Notes under the pieces: model-generated
What the model saw: the letters and a program-made list of their open reading frames with translations, nothing else
Databases searched by the model: none
Told to the model about the DNA's origin: nothing
Shown here: piece by piece, positions 34,491 to 41,632 of the stretch
Layout of the letters: each line of letters starts with the position of its first letter
How positions within the stretch are numbered: the first letter of the stretch is position 1
NCBI RefSeq assembly: GCF_022484225.1
Contig: NZ_JAKVLT010000001.1
Coordinates: forward strand, 496,001-560,000
DNA from: Pseudoramibacter sp.
GTDB lineage: Bacteria; Bacillota; Clostridia; Eubacteriales; Eubacteriaceae
Direction: 5' to 3'
DNA: 64,000 bases
Position numbers and translations under genes: made by a program

Positions 34491-35282
34491 GCGCCGGACT
34501 TTCATAAACCGGTCCGCCACTGCCAGCATGTCCGCCGGCAGCCGGCTCCGGCACGCGGCGATCAAATTCTCCGGCACGCCGAAATAGGCTTCGGCGACGC
34601 TCCCGGCGATGCAGCCCTGGGTGTCGGCATCGCCGCCCAGAGACACAGCGTTTCGAATCGCGTCTTCGGTGTCGGTGCTGTCTAAAAACGCGACAATCGC
34701 TTCGGGCACCGAGCCCTGGCAGGTCACGTCGAAGCGGTAGGCCGGCCGGATCGCGTCGCAGGTCTGCGACAAATCGTAGCCGAACAGATCCGTTATCTGC
34801 TTTTTGATCTCGGCCTTGGTGCTGCCGGTCCGGGCCAGATAAATCGCCGACGCCACCGCTTCGGCTCCTTTGATCCCTTCGGGATGGTTGTGGGTCACTT
34901 CGGCGGTGAGCCGGGCATAGCGCCGGGTTTCGTCCAGAGTGTCGTACAGCCACCCCGCCGGAGACACCCGCATGGCGGAGCCGTTGCCGAAACTGTTGTA
35001 GGGTTCTTCATCTTCTCCCATAAGCCAGCCGTAAAAACGGCCGCCGTAGCCGCCGTCGGGGTAGCGCCGGCCCCATTTTTTCATACTCAAAACCAACTGC
35101 TTTTTGACGGCTTCGGGCGAAGCCGCCTTCCCCGCATCGATCAAAACGTCGGCCACGGCGACGGTCATCACCGAGTCGTCCGTGAACCGGGACGCCTTCG
35201 AAAATAATGGGAAATCTTTTGTCTTAATCGGACTGAATTCGTAAGGGGCGCCGATCATGTCCCCGAGCAGTGCGCCGTACAT
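34467..35282 (-). CDS. ADP-ribosylglycohydrolase family protein
   Basis: A 271-residue all-helical enzyme of the ARH/DraG family. Metal-binding motifs are present at both ends: FTDDSVMTVA (first Asp pair), NGSAMRVSP in the middle, and SLGGDADTQGC (second Asp pair). It removes ADP-ribose from proteins or hydrolyses small ADP-ribose compounds. A Sir2-like protein lies 7 kb away in the window, so ADP-ribose turnover is a possible shared theme, but they are not in one operon. AAGGAGG precedes the ATG. Confidence 0.9.
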   Translation of the reverse strand: MYGALLGDMIGAPYEFSPIKTKDFPLFSKASRFTDDSVMTVAVADVLIDAGKAASPEAVKKQLVLSMKKWGRRYPDGGYGGRFYGWLMGEDEEPYNSFGNGSAMRVSPAGWLYDTLDETRRYARLTAEVTHNHPEGIKGAEAVASAIYLARTGSTKAEIKKQITDLFGYDLSQTCDAIRPAYRFDVTCQGSVPEAIVAFLDSTDTEDAIRNAVSLGGDADTQGCIAGSVAEAYFGVPENLIAACRSRLPADMLAVADRFMKVRRSPLKHRP

Positions 35283-35348
35283 GTCATTTTCCTCCTTATA
35301 TTTTCTTTTTATTATCTATAGTATACGCCTTTTGACGCGTTGATTGCG

Positions 35349-35377
35349 CAAAAAAAGCACCTCATCAAAGAGGTGCT
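35349..35377 (-). terminator. Terminator after the alkylation-repair remnant
   Basis: AGCACCTC (35356-35363) pairs with GAGGTGCT (35370-35377); seven U follow on the minus strand. Confidence 0.8.
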
Positions 35378-35487
35378 GGGGGATGGCTCAGTCTTTTTCT
35401 TTGCCGAGAATGATGTCCGGCATGCCCTTGCCCCGTTCGAAAGCGCAGCAGGCCGAAGGGAAAGTCGTATACCGCAAAACCTTTCAT
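35365..35487 (-). pseudogene. Short frame behind a strong ribosome binding site (methyltransferase-like remnant?)
   Basis: ATG at 35487 follows AGGAGGAAAAAATC and starts MKGFAVYDFPFGLLRF, which resembles the N-terminus of O6-alkylguanine-DNA methyltransferases (xYxxPFGxLxL). After that the frame is meaningless and runs into the terminator. Another frame over 35382-35440 gives AFERGKGMPDIILGKEKD, ending in TGA, which looks like the C-terminus of a different, unidentified protein. I read this as decay of a gene that followed the glycosylase remnant. The identity is tentative. Confidence 0.35.
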
Positions 35488-35624
35488 GATTTTTTCCTCC
35501 TGGGCGCCGGGTCCGTGAGCCCGGGAATGGCGCCGATCTGATCGATGGCCGCTCCCAGCTTCTGATCCCGGGATTTAAGATAATGGATTGCTTCCTCGCC
35601 GTACTGAAAATCCACGGCTCTCAC
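35484..35624 (-). pseudogene. DNA-3-methyladenine glycosylase (HhH-GPD) N-terminal remnant
   Basis: A GTG start overlaps the stop of the ferredoxin-type gene upstream. The first residues (FQYGEEAIHYLKSRDQKLG, then AIDQIG) match the N-terminus of AlkA-type glycosylases (YFEYGxKEIxYLKxKDxKLGxAIDxIG). The frame ends after 46 codons at a TGA that overlaps the ATG of the next fragment (TCATGA). About 170 residues including the helix-hairpin-helix are missing. With the following fragment it suggests a lost alkylation-repair operon. Confidence 0.55.
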
Positions 35625-36481
35625 CTCTCTCTTTTCTTCCGCGTCCGCGCCAGGAAATCCGGCTTAGCACAGGGCACGGCGCACTGGCATTTCCCGCAGC
35701 CCAGCCGCGGCGCGTATTTCGCCTTCGTGCCCATCATCCAATCGTAACACAGCTTATGGTTCTTGCCCTTGTCCAAAGCAATCGCATGAGCCGGGCAGCG
35801 CCGGACGCAGGCCCCGCAGCGGATGCAGTAATCGTAGATGCCGGTGTAAGGGCGGTTGTCGGCGGGAATGGCCGCGTTGGTGATGACACTGCCCAGGCGC
35901 CCGGCGATCCCCGCCTTCGTGATGAGTCCCTTGGACAGCCCGAAGGTGCCGAGCCCGGCGGCGTAGGCGGCGTGGCGCTCCGGCCAGGCGCTGGCCGTCT
36001 TTAAATTCACGTTCTTCCCTGAACCGTCTTTGACTGCGTCCAGGGTGTACGAAAACCGCGGGTCCGACGCCGGATTCACCGCCCGATGTCCCGCCGCCTC
36101 CAACGCTTGGACCAGGCTTTTCATAAAGCGGATGATGTAGGCCTGGCCTTCGATACGCCCGTGGAGCCATCCCGGCGCCGTTTCCACAGGCAGTTTCCCG
36201 TTAGCGGCTGTGATTTCCGGATTAAACGGAAAGAACAGACAGATGACCGACCGGGCGCCGGGCAGCCAGGCCGCCGGCGGCGCGTAGGGCCCGCCGACGA
36301 CGGACGCTTCCTTAAACTTTTCAAACAGCGGATCTGCCGCCGACGCGACCCCGATCAGGGGTGCCTGAAAAATGGGCAATCCGGCGCAGGCCGGGGTCAG
36401 AGCCTCGGCTTCGCCGACAGTATTTCCCGGGCAATATGTCCTAATACCGGCAATCGTATCGGTCAATGCGCTGCGTTTCAT
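35621..36481 (-). CDS. QueG-like/4Fe-4S double-cluster ferredoxin-type protein
   Basis: A 286-residue protein related to epoxyqueuosine reductase QueG and to reductive-dehalogenase-type ferredoxin proteins. It has a C-terminal ferredoxin domain: CIRCGACVRRCPAHAI (first cluster, C-x2-C-x2-C-x3-C-P) and GCGKCQCAVPC (second cluster). The N-terminal part with SVICLFFPFNPE and GTFGLSKGLITKAGIAGRLG follows the QueG pattern. At 286 residues it lacks the HEAT-repeat C-terminus of true QueG (about 380), so its substrate may differ. AAGGAGC lies upstream. The downstream genes of the operon have decayed. Confidence 0.8.
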   Translation of the reverse strand: MKRSALTDTIAGIRTYCPGNTVGEAEALTPACAGLPIFQAPLIGVASAADPLFEKFKEASVVGGPYAPPAAWLPGARSVICLFFPFNPEITAANGKLPVETAPGWLHGRIEGQAYIIRFMKSLVQALEAAGHRAVNPASDPRFSYTLDAVKDGSGKNVNLKTASAWPERHAAYAAGLGTFGLSKGLITKAGIAGRLGSVITNAAIPADNRPYTGIYDYCIRCGACVRRCPAHAIALDKGKNHKLCYDWMMGTKAKYAPRLGCGKCQCAVPCAKPDFLARTRKKRER

Positions 36482-36588
36482 TTTTGTGGCAATGCTCCTT
36501 TCCTGTATTAAATTTACTTTATCACAGCGGGCGCCCCTTGTCCCGTACGGGATTTAGATGCCGGCGTAGGCTGTGCCTAAGCCCACAC

Positions 36589-36616
36589 AAAAAAGCCCCG
36601 GGAAAAATCCCGGGGC
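36589..36616 (-). terminator. Terminator after the flavin oxidoreductase fragment
   Basis: GCCCCGGGA (36595-36603) pairs with TCCCGGGGC (36608-36616); six U follow on the minus strand. Confidence 0.85.
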
Positions 36617-36650
36617 GCTGAAAGGAAGGAAATATGACAATTTATTTATA

Positions 36651-36887
36651 TTAAACAGATCGCTGCGCGTGGCGCCATCTGGAGAGGTCAGCCTTTCCTG
36701 ATTGGTCCACATAGCTGTGTTCGGTGATGACGAGTCCAACATTCGGATTTTCAGCAAAGGCCTTGTAATGTGCAGTGGTGCGGGCCCCCGGCAGCCCGCC
36801 TTCGGTGCTCTGGGTCGCCATGGGCGGCACCGCGATCCGGGTTTTTAAATGGATCAGTCCCTGATCCAGAGGGGTTTTAATGTGCAT
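36651..36887 (-). pseudogene. Old Yellow Enzyme-type NADH:flavin oxidoreductase, N-terminal fragment
   Basis: 78 codons starting MHIKTPLDQGLIHLKTRIAV and including PPMATQSTEGGLPG and ENPNVGLVITEHSYVDQSGKA match the N-terminal 65 to 70 residues of clostridial OYE-type enzymes. The last 12 residues do not fit and a TAA follows. The rest of the enzyme (about 270 residues or more, with FMN and catalytic residues) is absent. A terminator follows directly. The gene keeps an upstream operator identical in form to that of the ArsR gene, so the regulatory link outlived the enzyme. Confidence 0.75.
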
Positions 36888-36909
36888 GGTCTCGCCCCTT
36901 TTTTATTTC

Positions 36910-36935
36910 TATATATCGCTTTATTTCGATATATA
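36910..36935. promoter_or_regulatory. ArsR-type operator upstream of the oxidoreductase fragment
   Basis: TATATATCG (36910-36918) and CGATATATA (36927-36935) form a perfect nine-base inverted repeat. Its core ATATC-N10-GATAT also occurs in the arsR promoter at 37298-37317. Confidence 0.65.
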
Positions 36936-36940
36936 AGGTT

Positions 36941-36965
36941 CAAAAGAAAGGCAGGTTGCCCTGCC
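36941..36965 (-). terminator. Terminator of the arsR-like gene
   Basis: GGCAGG (36950-36955) pairs with CCTGCC (36960-36965); on the minus strand a GCAA loop and then TTTCTTTT follow. It lies just after the stop at 36971. Confidence 0.6.
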
Positions 36966-36970
36966 GTCTC

Positions 36971-37288
36971 TTACAGTTCCGTTCCGATATAACGGGCCAG
37001 TTCCTGAATCGTCTTTTCGTTGCGCCGGTAGTAGGTCCACTTGCCGCAGCGCTTGGATTCCAGCAGCCCGCAGCGCAGCATCATGTCCAGATAGGTTGAA
37101 ATGGTCGACTGGGAGATTTCTGCCCTTTCGCAGATCGAGCCGACACAGACGCTGTCGTCAAAGGATTCTCCTTCCGGAATGTGCAGCCCCTGGGGCGGGA
37201 AATACCGCCCCGGTTCTTTCAGCCATTTCAGGATATTGAGCCGCGTTTCATTTGAAAGTGCTTTAAAAATATCAATGATGTTATTCAT
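36971..37288 (-). CDS. ArsR/SmtB-family winged-helix regulator
   Basis: A 105-residue ArsR-type repressor: IFKALSNETRLNILKWL (family start) and ICERAEISQSTISTYLDMML (recognition helix). It carries Cys in VCVGSIC, RCG and RCG, but not the ELCVCDL metal motif of ArsR/CadC at the usual place, so the signal could be a thiol, an oxidant or a small molecule. The promoter is near-perfect and places the transcription start at or within two bases of the ATG, with no Shine-Dalgarno, suggesting a leaderless message. It probably represses itself and the now-truncated oxidoreductase gene downstream. Confidence 0.88.
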   Translation of the reverse strand: MNNIIDIFKALSNETRLNILKWLKEPGRYFPPQGLHIPEGESFDDSVCVGSICERAEISQSTISTYLDMMLRCGLLESKRCGKWTYYRRNEKTIQELARYIGTEL

Positions 37289-37294
37289 GATTCT

Positions 37295-37322
37295 ATTATA
37301 TCTAGATTTACCGATATGTCAA
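37295..37322 (-). promoter_or_regulatory. Consensus promoter of arsR-like gene with embedded operator
   Basis: On the minus strand TTGACA (37322-37317), 16 bases, TATAAT (37300-37295). The operator ATATC-N10-GATAT (37298-37317) fills the spacer. The start site would fall near 37288, the A of the ATG. Confidence 0.75.
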
Positions 37323-37357
37323 TAGCTTTTTTATTTTTTTAAGCTTTTTCTTCTTTT

Positions 37358-38814
37358 TTATTGCCTTATAATTTCCCATTCCCCATACCTTGGCGATCCG
37401 TGCCTGACAAGTACTTTTTTCTGTTTTAATTCGCGGATATTTTTTTCTACTGCTCTTTGTGTCATCCCAATTTTTTGTGAAATCACTCTTGCTGAAATTT
37501 TAGGATTCACCGCAATGGCTTTGAGAATTCTAACTTGTGTTGCATTGACGTCATATTGAGACCAGTCTATCTCTTTTTCCTTTTCTTCCGAACTCGTTGA
37601 ATTTAACTCCGAATTTAACTCCGAATTTAACTCCGAATTAGTTCGGTATAAATTCACGCGAAACCCTATATCCATATCAATAAATTCCGGTTCTTTAAGA
37701 CCAAATTGCTTCATCTCTTCAATTAATTTCGGAATGCCACTTCCCCACTCTTCAATCATATTCATGTACAAAAAAGCATGAGCCAATGCCTTGTTGCGTA
37801 TTTTTGAAAATCCTTCTTTCATCCTTGCGATAGAGACACCAGGAAGAAGTCCTCCCGGCGAAGTGATTTCCAGGCGATCATCATAAATAGCCACCTGAAT
37901 ATGAGATGCCTGCAAAAACTGCAGTTCATCACTGCGTTAATAATCAATTCCCGAATACTGTCTGGTGGCAACTCATAAATATCTTCGCGAAATATCCCAT
38001 TCAATTTTGCGCCTAAATGAATATTTCGAAGCACAAACTGATAGGCATTTTCAATCTGTTTCCAAAGGGGACCGTGATATTCCCGTTTGTCAATAAACAC
38101 CGCCCGACTTGTACCTTTAAACATGCCGCACTGAATCATTGAAAGGAATTCATCTTTACCCATCATAAAGACATAGCCATTGGTTGGATGTATGTTGCCC
38201 TGCTCATCTTCTGCTAATAGGCCCCAACTGATCAAATTATTTTTCGTTACTGTCTTGACTGACCGTTTCTGGAACTCCGACTTTGCATTTTGAATTGCCA
38301 CTTGTTTCATTTCAGCACATACGGCGTCAATTTCTTCTGACGTCACAATAAGATCTCTTCGTACTACATTATCATATGAACGGCCTTCATCTTCGTAATA
38401 CATTTCTGTTGTCAGATCTCTTCCCGCTGGTCTGGACGTTCCAGAAACCCTGATAAAAGTCCCCTTATTAATACCCAAAGATTTAATATAATAAGGTCTT
38501 TGTCTGCCTGGCTGAATATCTACGACAATAACGGATTTATCTTGAATGGTCTGCAGATAAACATCTGGAATAATAACAGGCTCACAACTGTCTGAAATAG
38601 CTGCAGTAATGGCATCTATTTCTCCAAATACTTGTTCTTTTGGAATGCCCACTACTTTTCTTGTTTTATCGTCAACGCCAAAAACAAGCCTTCCTCCACT
38701 TCCATTTGCAAAGGCAATCACAGACTTCATATATTTACTGCTGTCTTTGGGACGCTGTACCTTAAATTCAAGATTTTTTGACTCTCCTGTCATAATCATC
38801 TCTTCTAGTGTCAT
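37358..38814 (-). pseudogene. AlbA_2 (Schlafen-type) ATP-binding regulator, frameshifted in a homopolymer
   Basis: Two frames make one protein. The first (38814 to about 37915) has an AlbA_2/Schlafen domain: ESKNLEFKVQRPKDSSKY, SVIAFANGSGGRLVFGVDD, then ELPPDSIRELIINAVMN. The second (37915 to 37358) continues with LQASHIQVAIYDDRLEITSP, an ATPase-like segment, a Ser-Glu-Leu-Asn repeat linker and a winged-helix (ISARVISQKIGMTQRAVEKN). The break is a run of five T (minus strand; 37918-37914) where six would restore SFLQASH. The intact protein would be about 485 residues, a usual length. The slippage could be natural on/off switching, recent loss or a base-call error. Confidence 0.75.
37599..37634 (-). 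repeat. Three tandem 12-base repeats in the AlbA_2 gene linker
   Basis: GAATTTAACTCC occurs three times in a row, followed by a partial copy (GAATTA). Each unit encodes four residues (Glu-Leu-Asn-Ser on the minus strand) between the ATPase-like part and the winged helix. Copy number change would keep the frame but alter linker length. Confidence 0.9.
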
Positions 38815-38860
38815 ATGCTTAACCTCTTCTGGCTTATTTTAAGCGAACTGCAAAGTATTG

Positions 38861-39382
38861 TTAAATCCCCTGAATCTGACACGACCGCATGGTTTCCAGC
38901 GCGGCTTTGTGTTTGGCCGGGGTCACGCCGGCGCAGCAGGCCGGGTCCACGGAGATTTTCGTTTCCGGCAGCACGGCCTTGAGCATGAGGGCATTGGACA
39001 CGACGCAGATGTCGGTGCACAGCCCCACGAGTTCGATCTCTAACGCTTCTTTTTCAGCCATTTGTTTCACCGCTTCGGCCAGAGCGGCGGAGCCGAAGGT
39101 CGGCTTGTCGAAAATATGGTCTTGGGGGATCAGGGGCGCCACGGCGCCGCAGAGCTGCCAGCCCTTTGTGCCTTTGACGCAGTGGAGCACCGGCAGGTAC
39201 TGCCCTTCCTGGGTGTCGAGATAATTTTCCGGGTGGGTGTCCCGGGTGGCGTACACATCTTCCCGGGGATAGGTGACGATTTTGTCCGCCACTTTCGGGA
39301 CGATGGCCTGGGCTTCTTTGGTGCCCAGCGCCCCGTCGATAAAGTCGTTCTGCATGTCGATGACGATTAAGATTCTGCGCAT
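38861..39382 (-). CDS. Isochorismatase-family cysteine hydrolase (nicotinamidase-like)
   Basis: A 173-residue hydrolase with the catalytic triad visible: Asp9 in LIVIDMQNDF, Lys93 in FDKPTFGS and Cys126 in GLCTDICVVSNAL (the adjacent peptide shows the cis-peptide region). TRDTHPENYLDTQEG includes the metal-binding D-x-H of nicotinamidases (Asp48, His50), which supports a nicotinamidase-like role in NAD salvage. ATG 39382 is eight bases from AGGAGG. Flanked by unrelated genes. Confidence 0.85.
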   Translation of the reverse strand: MRRILIVIDMQNDFIDGALGTKEAQAIVPKVADKIVTYPREDVYATRDTHPENYLDTQEGQYLPVLHCVKGTKGWQLCGAVAPLIPQDHIFDKPTFGSAALAEAVKQMAEKEALEIELVGLCTDICVVSNALMLKAVLPETKISVDPACCAGVTPAKHKAALETMRSCQIQGI

Positions 39383-39529
39383 GGTCTGCACCTCCTTTTT
39401 GATTTTATTTTACCATATTTGGGGCCTTCCTTATTTTCATTTACTTTTAACTTTTAGACGCCCGCCGATTTAACGCAGTCATGGTAAAAATAAGTTGAAG
39501 CTTAAGAAGAGATTAAAGGAGATGCGCTT

Positions 39530-40015
39530 ATGAAAATATTTGCCTCACGCCGGATTTATCTCGCCGCCGCTGTCCTGGCGGCCCTGGCCCTGCTGTTTGT
39601 GATGCTGCCGGTGCACGCCGAAGACGCCCCGGTGATCACCGACGTTCAGATGTATCAGAACGGCAAGGCCGTCAATCTCAACACCGGCGAAGCCGTGAAG
39701 CTCACCGCCGGCAGTACGTTATCCATGAAAGTCTTCGGCAAAGGCGGCCAAAACGACACGGCCGACTTCACCTGGCAGTGGTACAAGGGCAAAAACACCG
39801 CCGGCACGCCTGTAAGCACCGACGCCCAGTACACCCTGCCCAAATCGGGCACCGGCAGCCAGACCTACACCGTCGTCTACGGCGACAAGCGCGACGGCTC
39901 CGAATACACCTGCACGGTGAACGCGAAGGTGGGCACAAAATCCGCCGGCACGAAAAAAGCAAGCCGGATCAAAATCGCCTCCGCGGCTTTTGCCTTCGGC
40001 TTCGGCAGCCGTTAA
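39530..40015 (+). CDS. Secreted Ig-like domain protein
   Basis: A 161-residue exported protein. The signal peptide has a charged start (MKIFASRR), a hydrophobic core (YLAAAVLAALALLFVMLPV) and a cleavage site near VHA-ED (about residue 30). The mature part is a beta-sandwich, Ig-like, with FTWQWYKGKN (core Trp) and GSEYTCTVNAKVG (Tyr-x-Cys core), similar to bacterial adhesion/Ig repeats. No anchor motif (LPxTG) or second domain is seen, so it is soluble or cell-associated by other means. AAAGGAGATGCG precedes the ATG, and a strong terminator follows. Confidence 0.78.
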   Translation: MKIFASRRIYLAAAVLAALALLFVMLPVHAEDAPVITDVQMYQNGKAVNLNTGEAVKLTAGSTLSMKVFGKGGQNDTADFTWQWYKGKNTAGTPVSTDAQYTLPKSGTGSQTYTVVYGDKRDGSEYTCTVNAKVGTKSAGTKKASRIKIASAAFAFGFGSR

Positions 40016-40031
40016 TGCCGTATCTCTCTTT

Positions 40032-40056
40032 ACCAGGCCCCGGGCCTGGTTTTTTG
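40032..40056 (+). terminator. Terminator after the Ig-like protein gene
   Basis: CCAGGCC (40033-40039) pairs with GGCCTGG (40043-40049), followed by TTTTTT. Confidence 0.85.
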
Positions 40057-40096
40057 TGCGCCGAAAACTAATCAATTTTAAATGGCGTTTAACATC

Positions 40097-40128
40097 AAAA
40101 AAGGCCTCTCGTCATGAGAGGTCTTTTG
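40097..40128 (-). terminator. Terminator of the SDR gene
   Basis: AAGGCCTCTC (40101-40110) pairs with GAGAGGTCTT (40116-40125). The minus strand has six U after the stem; it also could work on the plus strand. Confidence 0.75.
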
Positions 40129-40168
40129 CGTTAAGAAGGGTAAAAAATGAAAAAATTTGATGCCCCGG

Positions 40169-40933
40169 TCAGCAGGTCGCGCCGCCGTCGACGACAAAAT
40201 CCTGTCCGGTGACAAAGCGAGCCGCATCGGAAGCCAGATACAGCGCGCAGTACGCGATATCGTCCACTTCGCCAATGAGGCCCAGGGGCGATTCGCCCTT
40301 GAACCGGGCCACGAGCTTCGGATCGTCCAGGGCCCGTTCGGTCATTTCCGTGACGATAAAGCCCGGGTAGATCGTGTTCACGCGGATGCCTTCAGGCCCC
40401 AGGCGCTTGGCCAGGGTCCGGGACATGCTGCGGATCGCGCCCTTCGCGGTGGAATACACGATGGGGCCTGTGGCCCGCAGGGCCGCCAGGGACGCGATGT
40501 TGATGATGGACCCGCAGCCGTGCTTCGCACATTCGGGGTAGGCGTACTTGATGGCCATGAAGGTGGCGTCCAGATCCACTGCCAGGGTCTTGCGGTAGTT
40601 TTCCGTGGAAAATTCTTCTTCCAGGGTGCCGTGGGCGCCCCGGCCCCCGGCGCTGTTGATGAGAATGTCCAGCCGGCCGAAAGTCTTGACGCAGAATTCC
40701 GCCATGGCCCTGCAGTTGGCTTCGTCCGTGAGGTCCGCCGGGAAGCACGCGCAGATGCCGCCGGCCTTTTCGATTTCGGATTTCACGGCTTCGAGCTTGT
40801 TCCGGCGCCGTCCCACGACGACCACCTTCGCCCCGGCTTCTGCGAGGCGCTTCGCACAGCCCTTGCCGATGCCGCTGCCGCCGCCGGTGATCACCGCGAC
40901 CCGGCCCGTCAAATCAAAAGCGTTTTTGTTCAT
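40169..40933 (-). CDS. Short-chain dehydrogenase/reductase (SDR)
   Basis: A 254-residue classical SDR. The NAD(P) motif is TGGGSGIGKG (T-G-x3-G-x-G), the NNAG-type segment is LINSAGG, and the catalytic Tyr-x3-Lys is YSTAKGAI with Ser in NIASLAA. GRRR after the second strand suggests NADPH preference. FabG-like in length, but context does not support fatty acid synthesis. A TetR regulator is divergent 132 bases upstream and is a candidate regulator. AAGGAG precedes the ATG. Confidence 0.9.
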   Translation of the reverse strand: MNKNAFDLTGRVAVITGGGSGIGKGCAKRLAEAGAKVVVVGRRRNKLEAVKSEIEKAGGICACFPADLTDEANCRAMAEFCVKTFGRLDILINSAGGRGAHGTLEEEFSTENYRKTLAVDLDATFMAIKYAYPECAKHGCGSIINIASLAALRATGPIVYSTAKGAIRSMSRTLAKRLGPEGIRVNTIYPGFIVTEMTERALDDPKLVARFKGESPLGLIGEVDDIAYCALYLASDAARFVTGQDFVVDGGATC

Positions 40934-40950
40934 CGCATTTCTCCTTAAAT

Positions 40951-40965
40951 TTGATTTCAGATCAA
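40951..40965. promoter_or_regulatory. Inverted repeat in the SDR-TetR intergenic region
   Basis: TTGAT (40951-40955) and ATCAA (40961-40965) separated by five bases, 18 bases upstream of the SDR start. Candidate TetR or CRP-family site; the five-base spacer does not fit the FNR consensus exactly. Confidence 0.35.
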
Positions 40966-41065
40966 TCCTGGGTTTATTATTTTATGATTATCGATTAGTA
41001 TATGCGTTATCGGGTTAAACTTCAGCCCTCAATTGGCCCCCATGTGTTGGATTATTGGAGAAAAC

Positions 41066-41632
41066 ATGAACAAAAAAGGCAACGCGCAATATCAACAGAC
41101 TCACCGCCGGATCGTCGGCTGCGTTTTAGACTTACTCGACCGGAAGCCGCTCCGGCAGATCACCGTCGCCGAGATCTGCCGGTCCCTCGGCCTCAACCGC
41201 AGCACCTTTTACGACCACTTTCTGGACGTGTACGACGTCATCGACCGGACCGCCGCCGCCTACGACGGCGAGATCCTCGACATCCTCGGCCGCGACGTCC
41301 CCCGGATGTCCCGGGAACGGGCTTCGGCCCTTCTCGCGTTCATCCAGAAGCGTCAGAATTTTTACGCCCATTATTACCGCCTGGGCCGCGAGCTCGCCAT
41401 TCCCGACGCCCTCATCGAAGCCGGGCTCGACGCCCGGGTGAAACCGGGGGTGCCTTCCTATTGGCGGGACACCCCCGCCGCCATGGCCTATTACACCGCC
41501 CTCATGAAAGCCAGCTACAACGCCGTCATCCGGCAGTGGCTGGCCCGGGGCTGCAAAGAAACCCCGGAATGGGTGTGCGATATGATGCTCAAATGCGCGG
41601 ACAGTTTCGGGGATTTGGAGGGAACGCCATGA
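41066..41632 (+). CDS. TetR-family transcriptional regulator
   Basis: A 188-residue TetR-type regulator with the N-terminal HTH (QITVAEICRSLGLNRSTFYDHF) and a helical ligand-binding domain. ATG 41066 is five bases from TTGGAG. Its stop overlaps the ATG of the MFS gene (ATGA), so regulator and pump were co-translated. As the pump is now broken, the SDR gene divergent from it may be the only remaining target. Confidence 0.85.
   Translation: MNKKGNAQYQQTHRRIVGCVLDLLDRKPLRQITVAEICRSLGLNRSTFYDHFLDVYDVIDRTAAAYDGEILDILGRDVPRMSRERASALLAFIQKRQNFYAHYYRLGRELAIPDALIEAGLDARVKPGVPSYWRDTPAAMAYYTALMKASYNAVIRQWLARGCKETPEWVCDMMLKCADSFGDLEGTP

Noticed and set aside
40147..40212. A short plus-strand frame starting MKKFDAPV after the SDR terminator
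   Set aside because: Ends after 21 codons in the antisense of the SDR gene and has an Arg-rich meaningless sequence.
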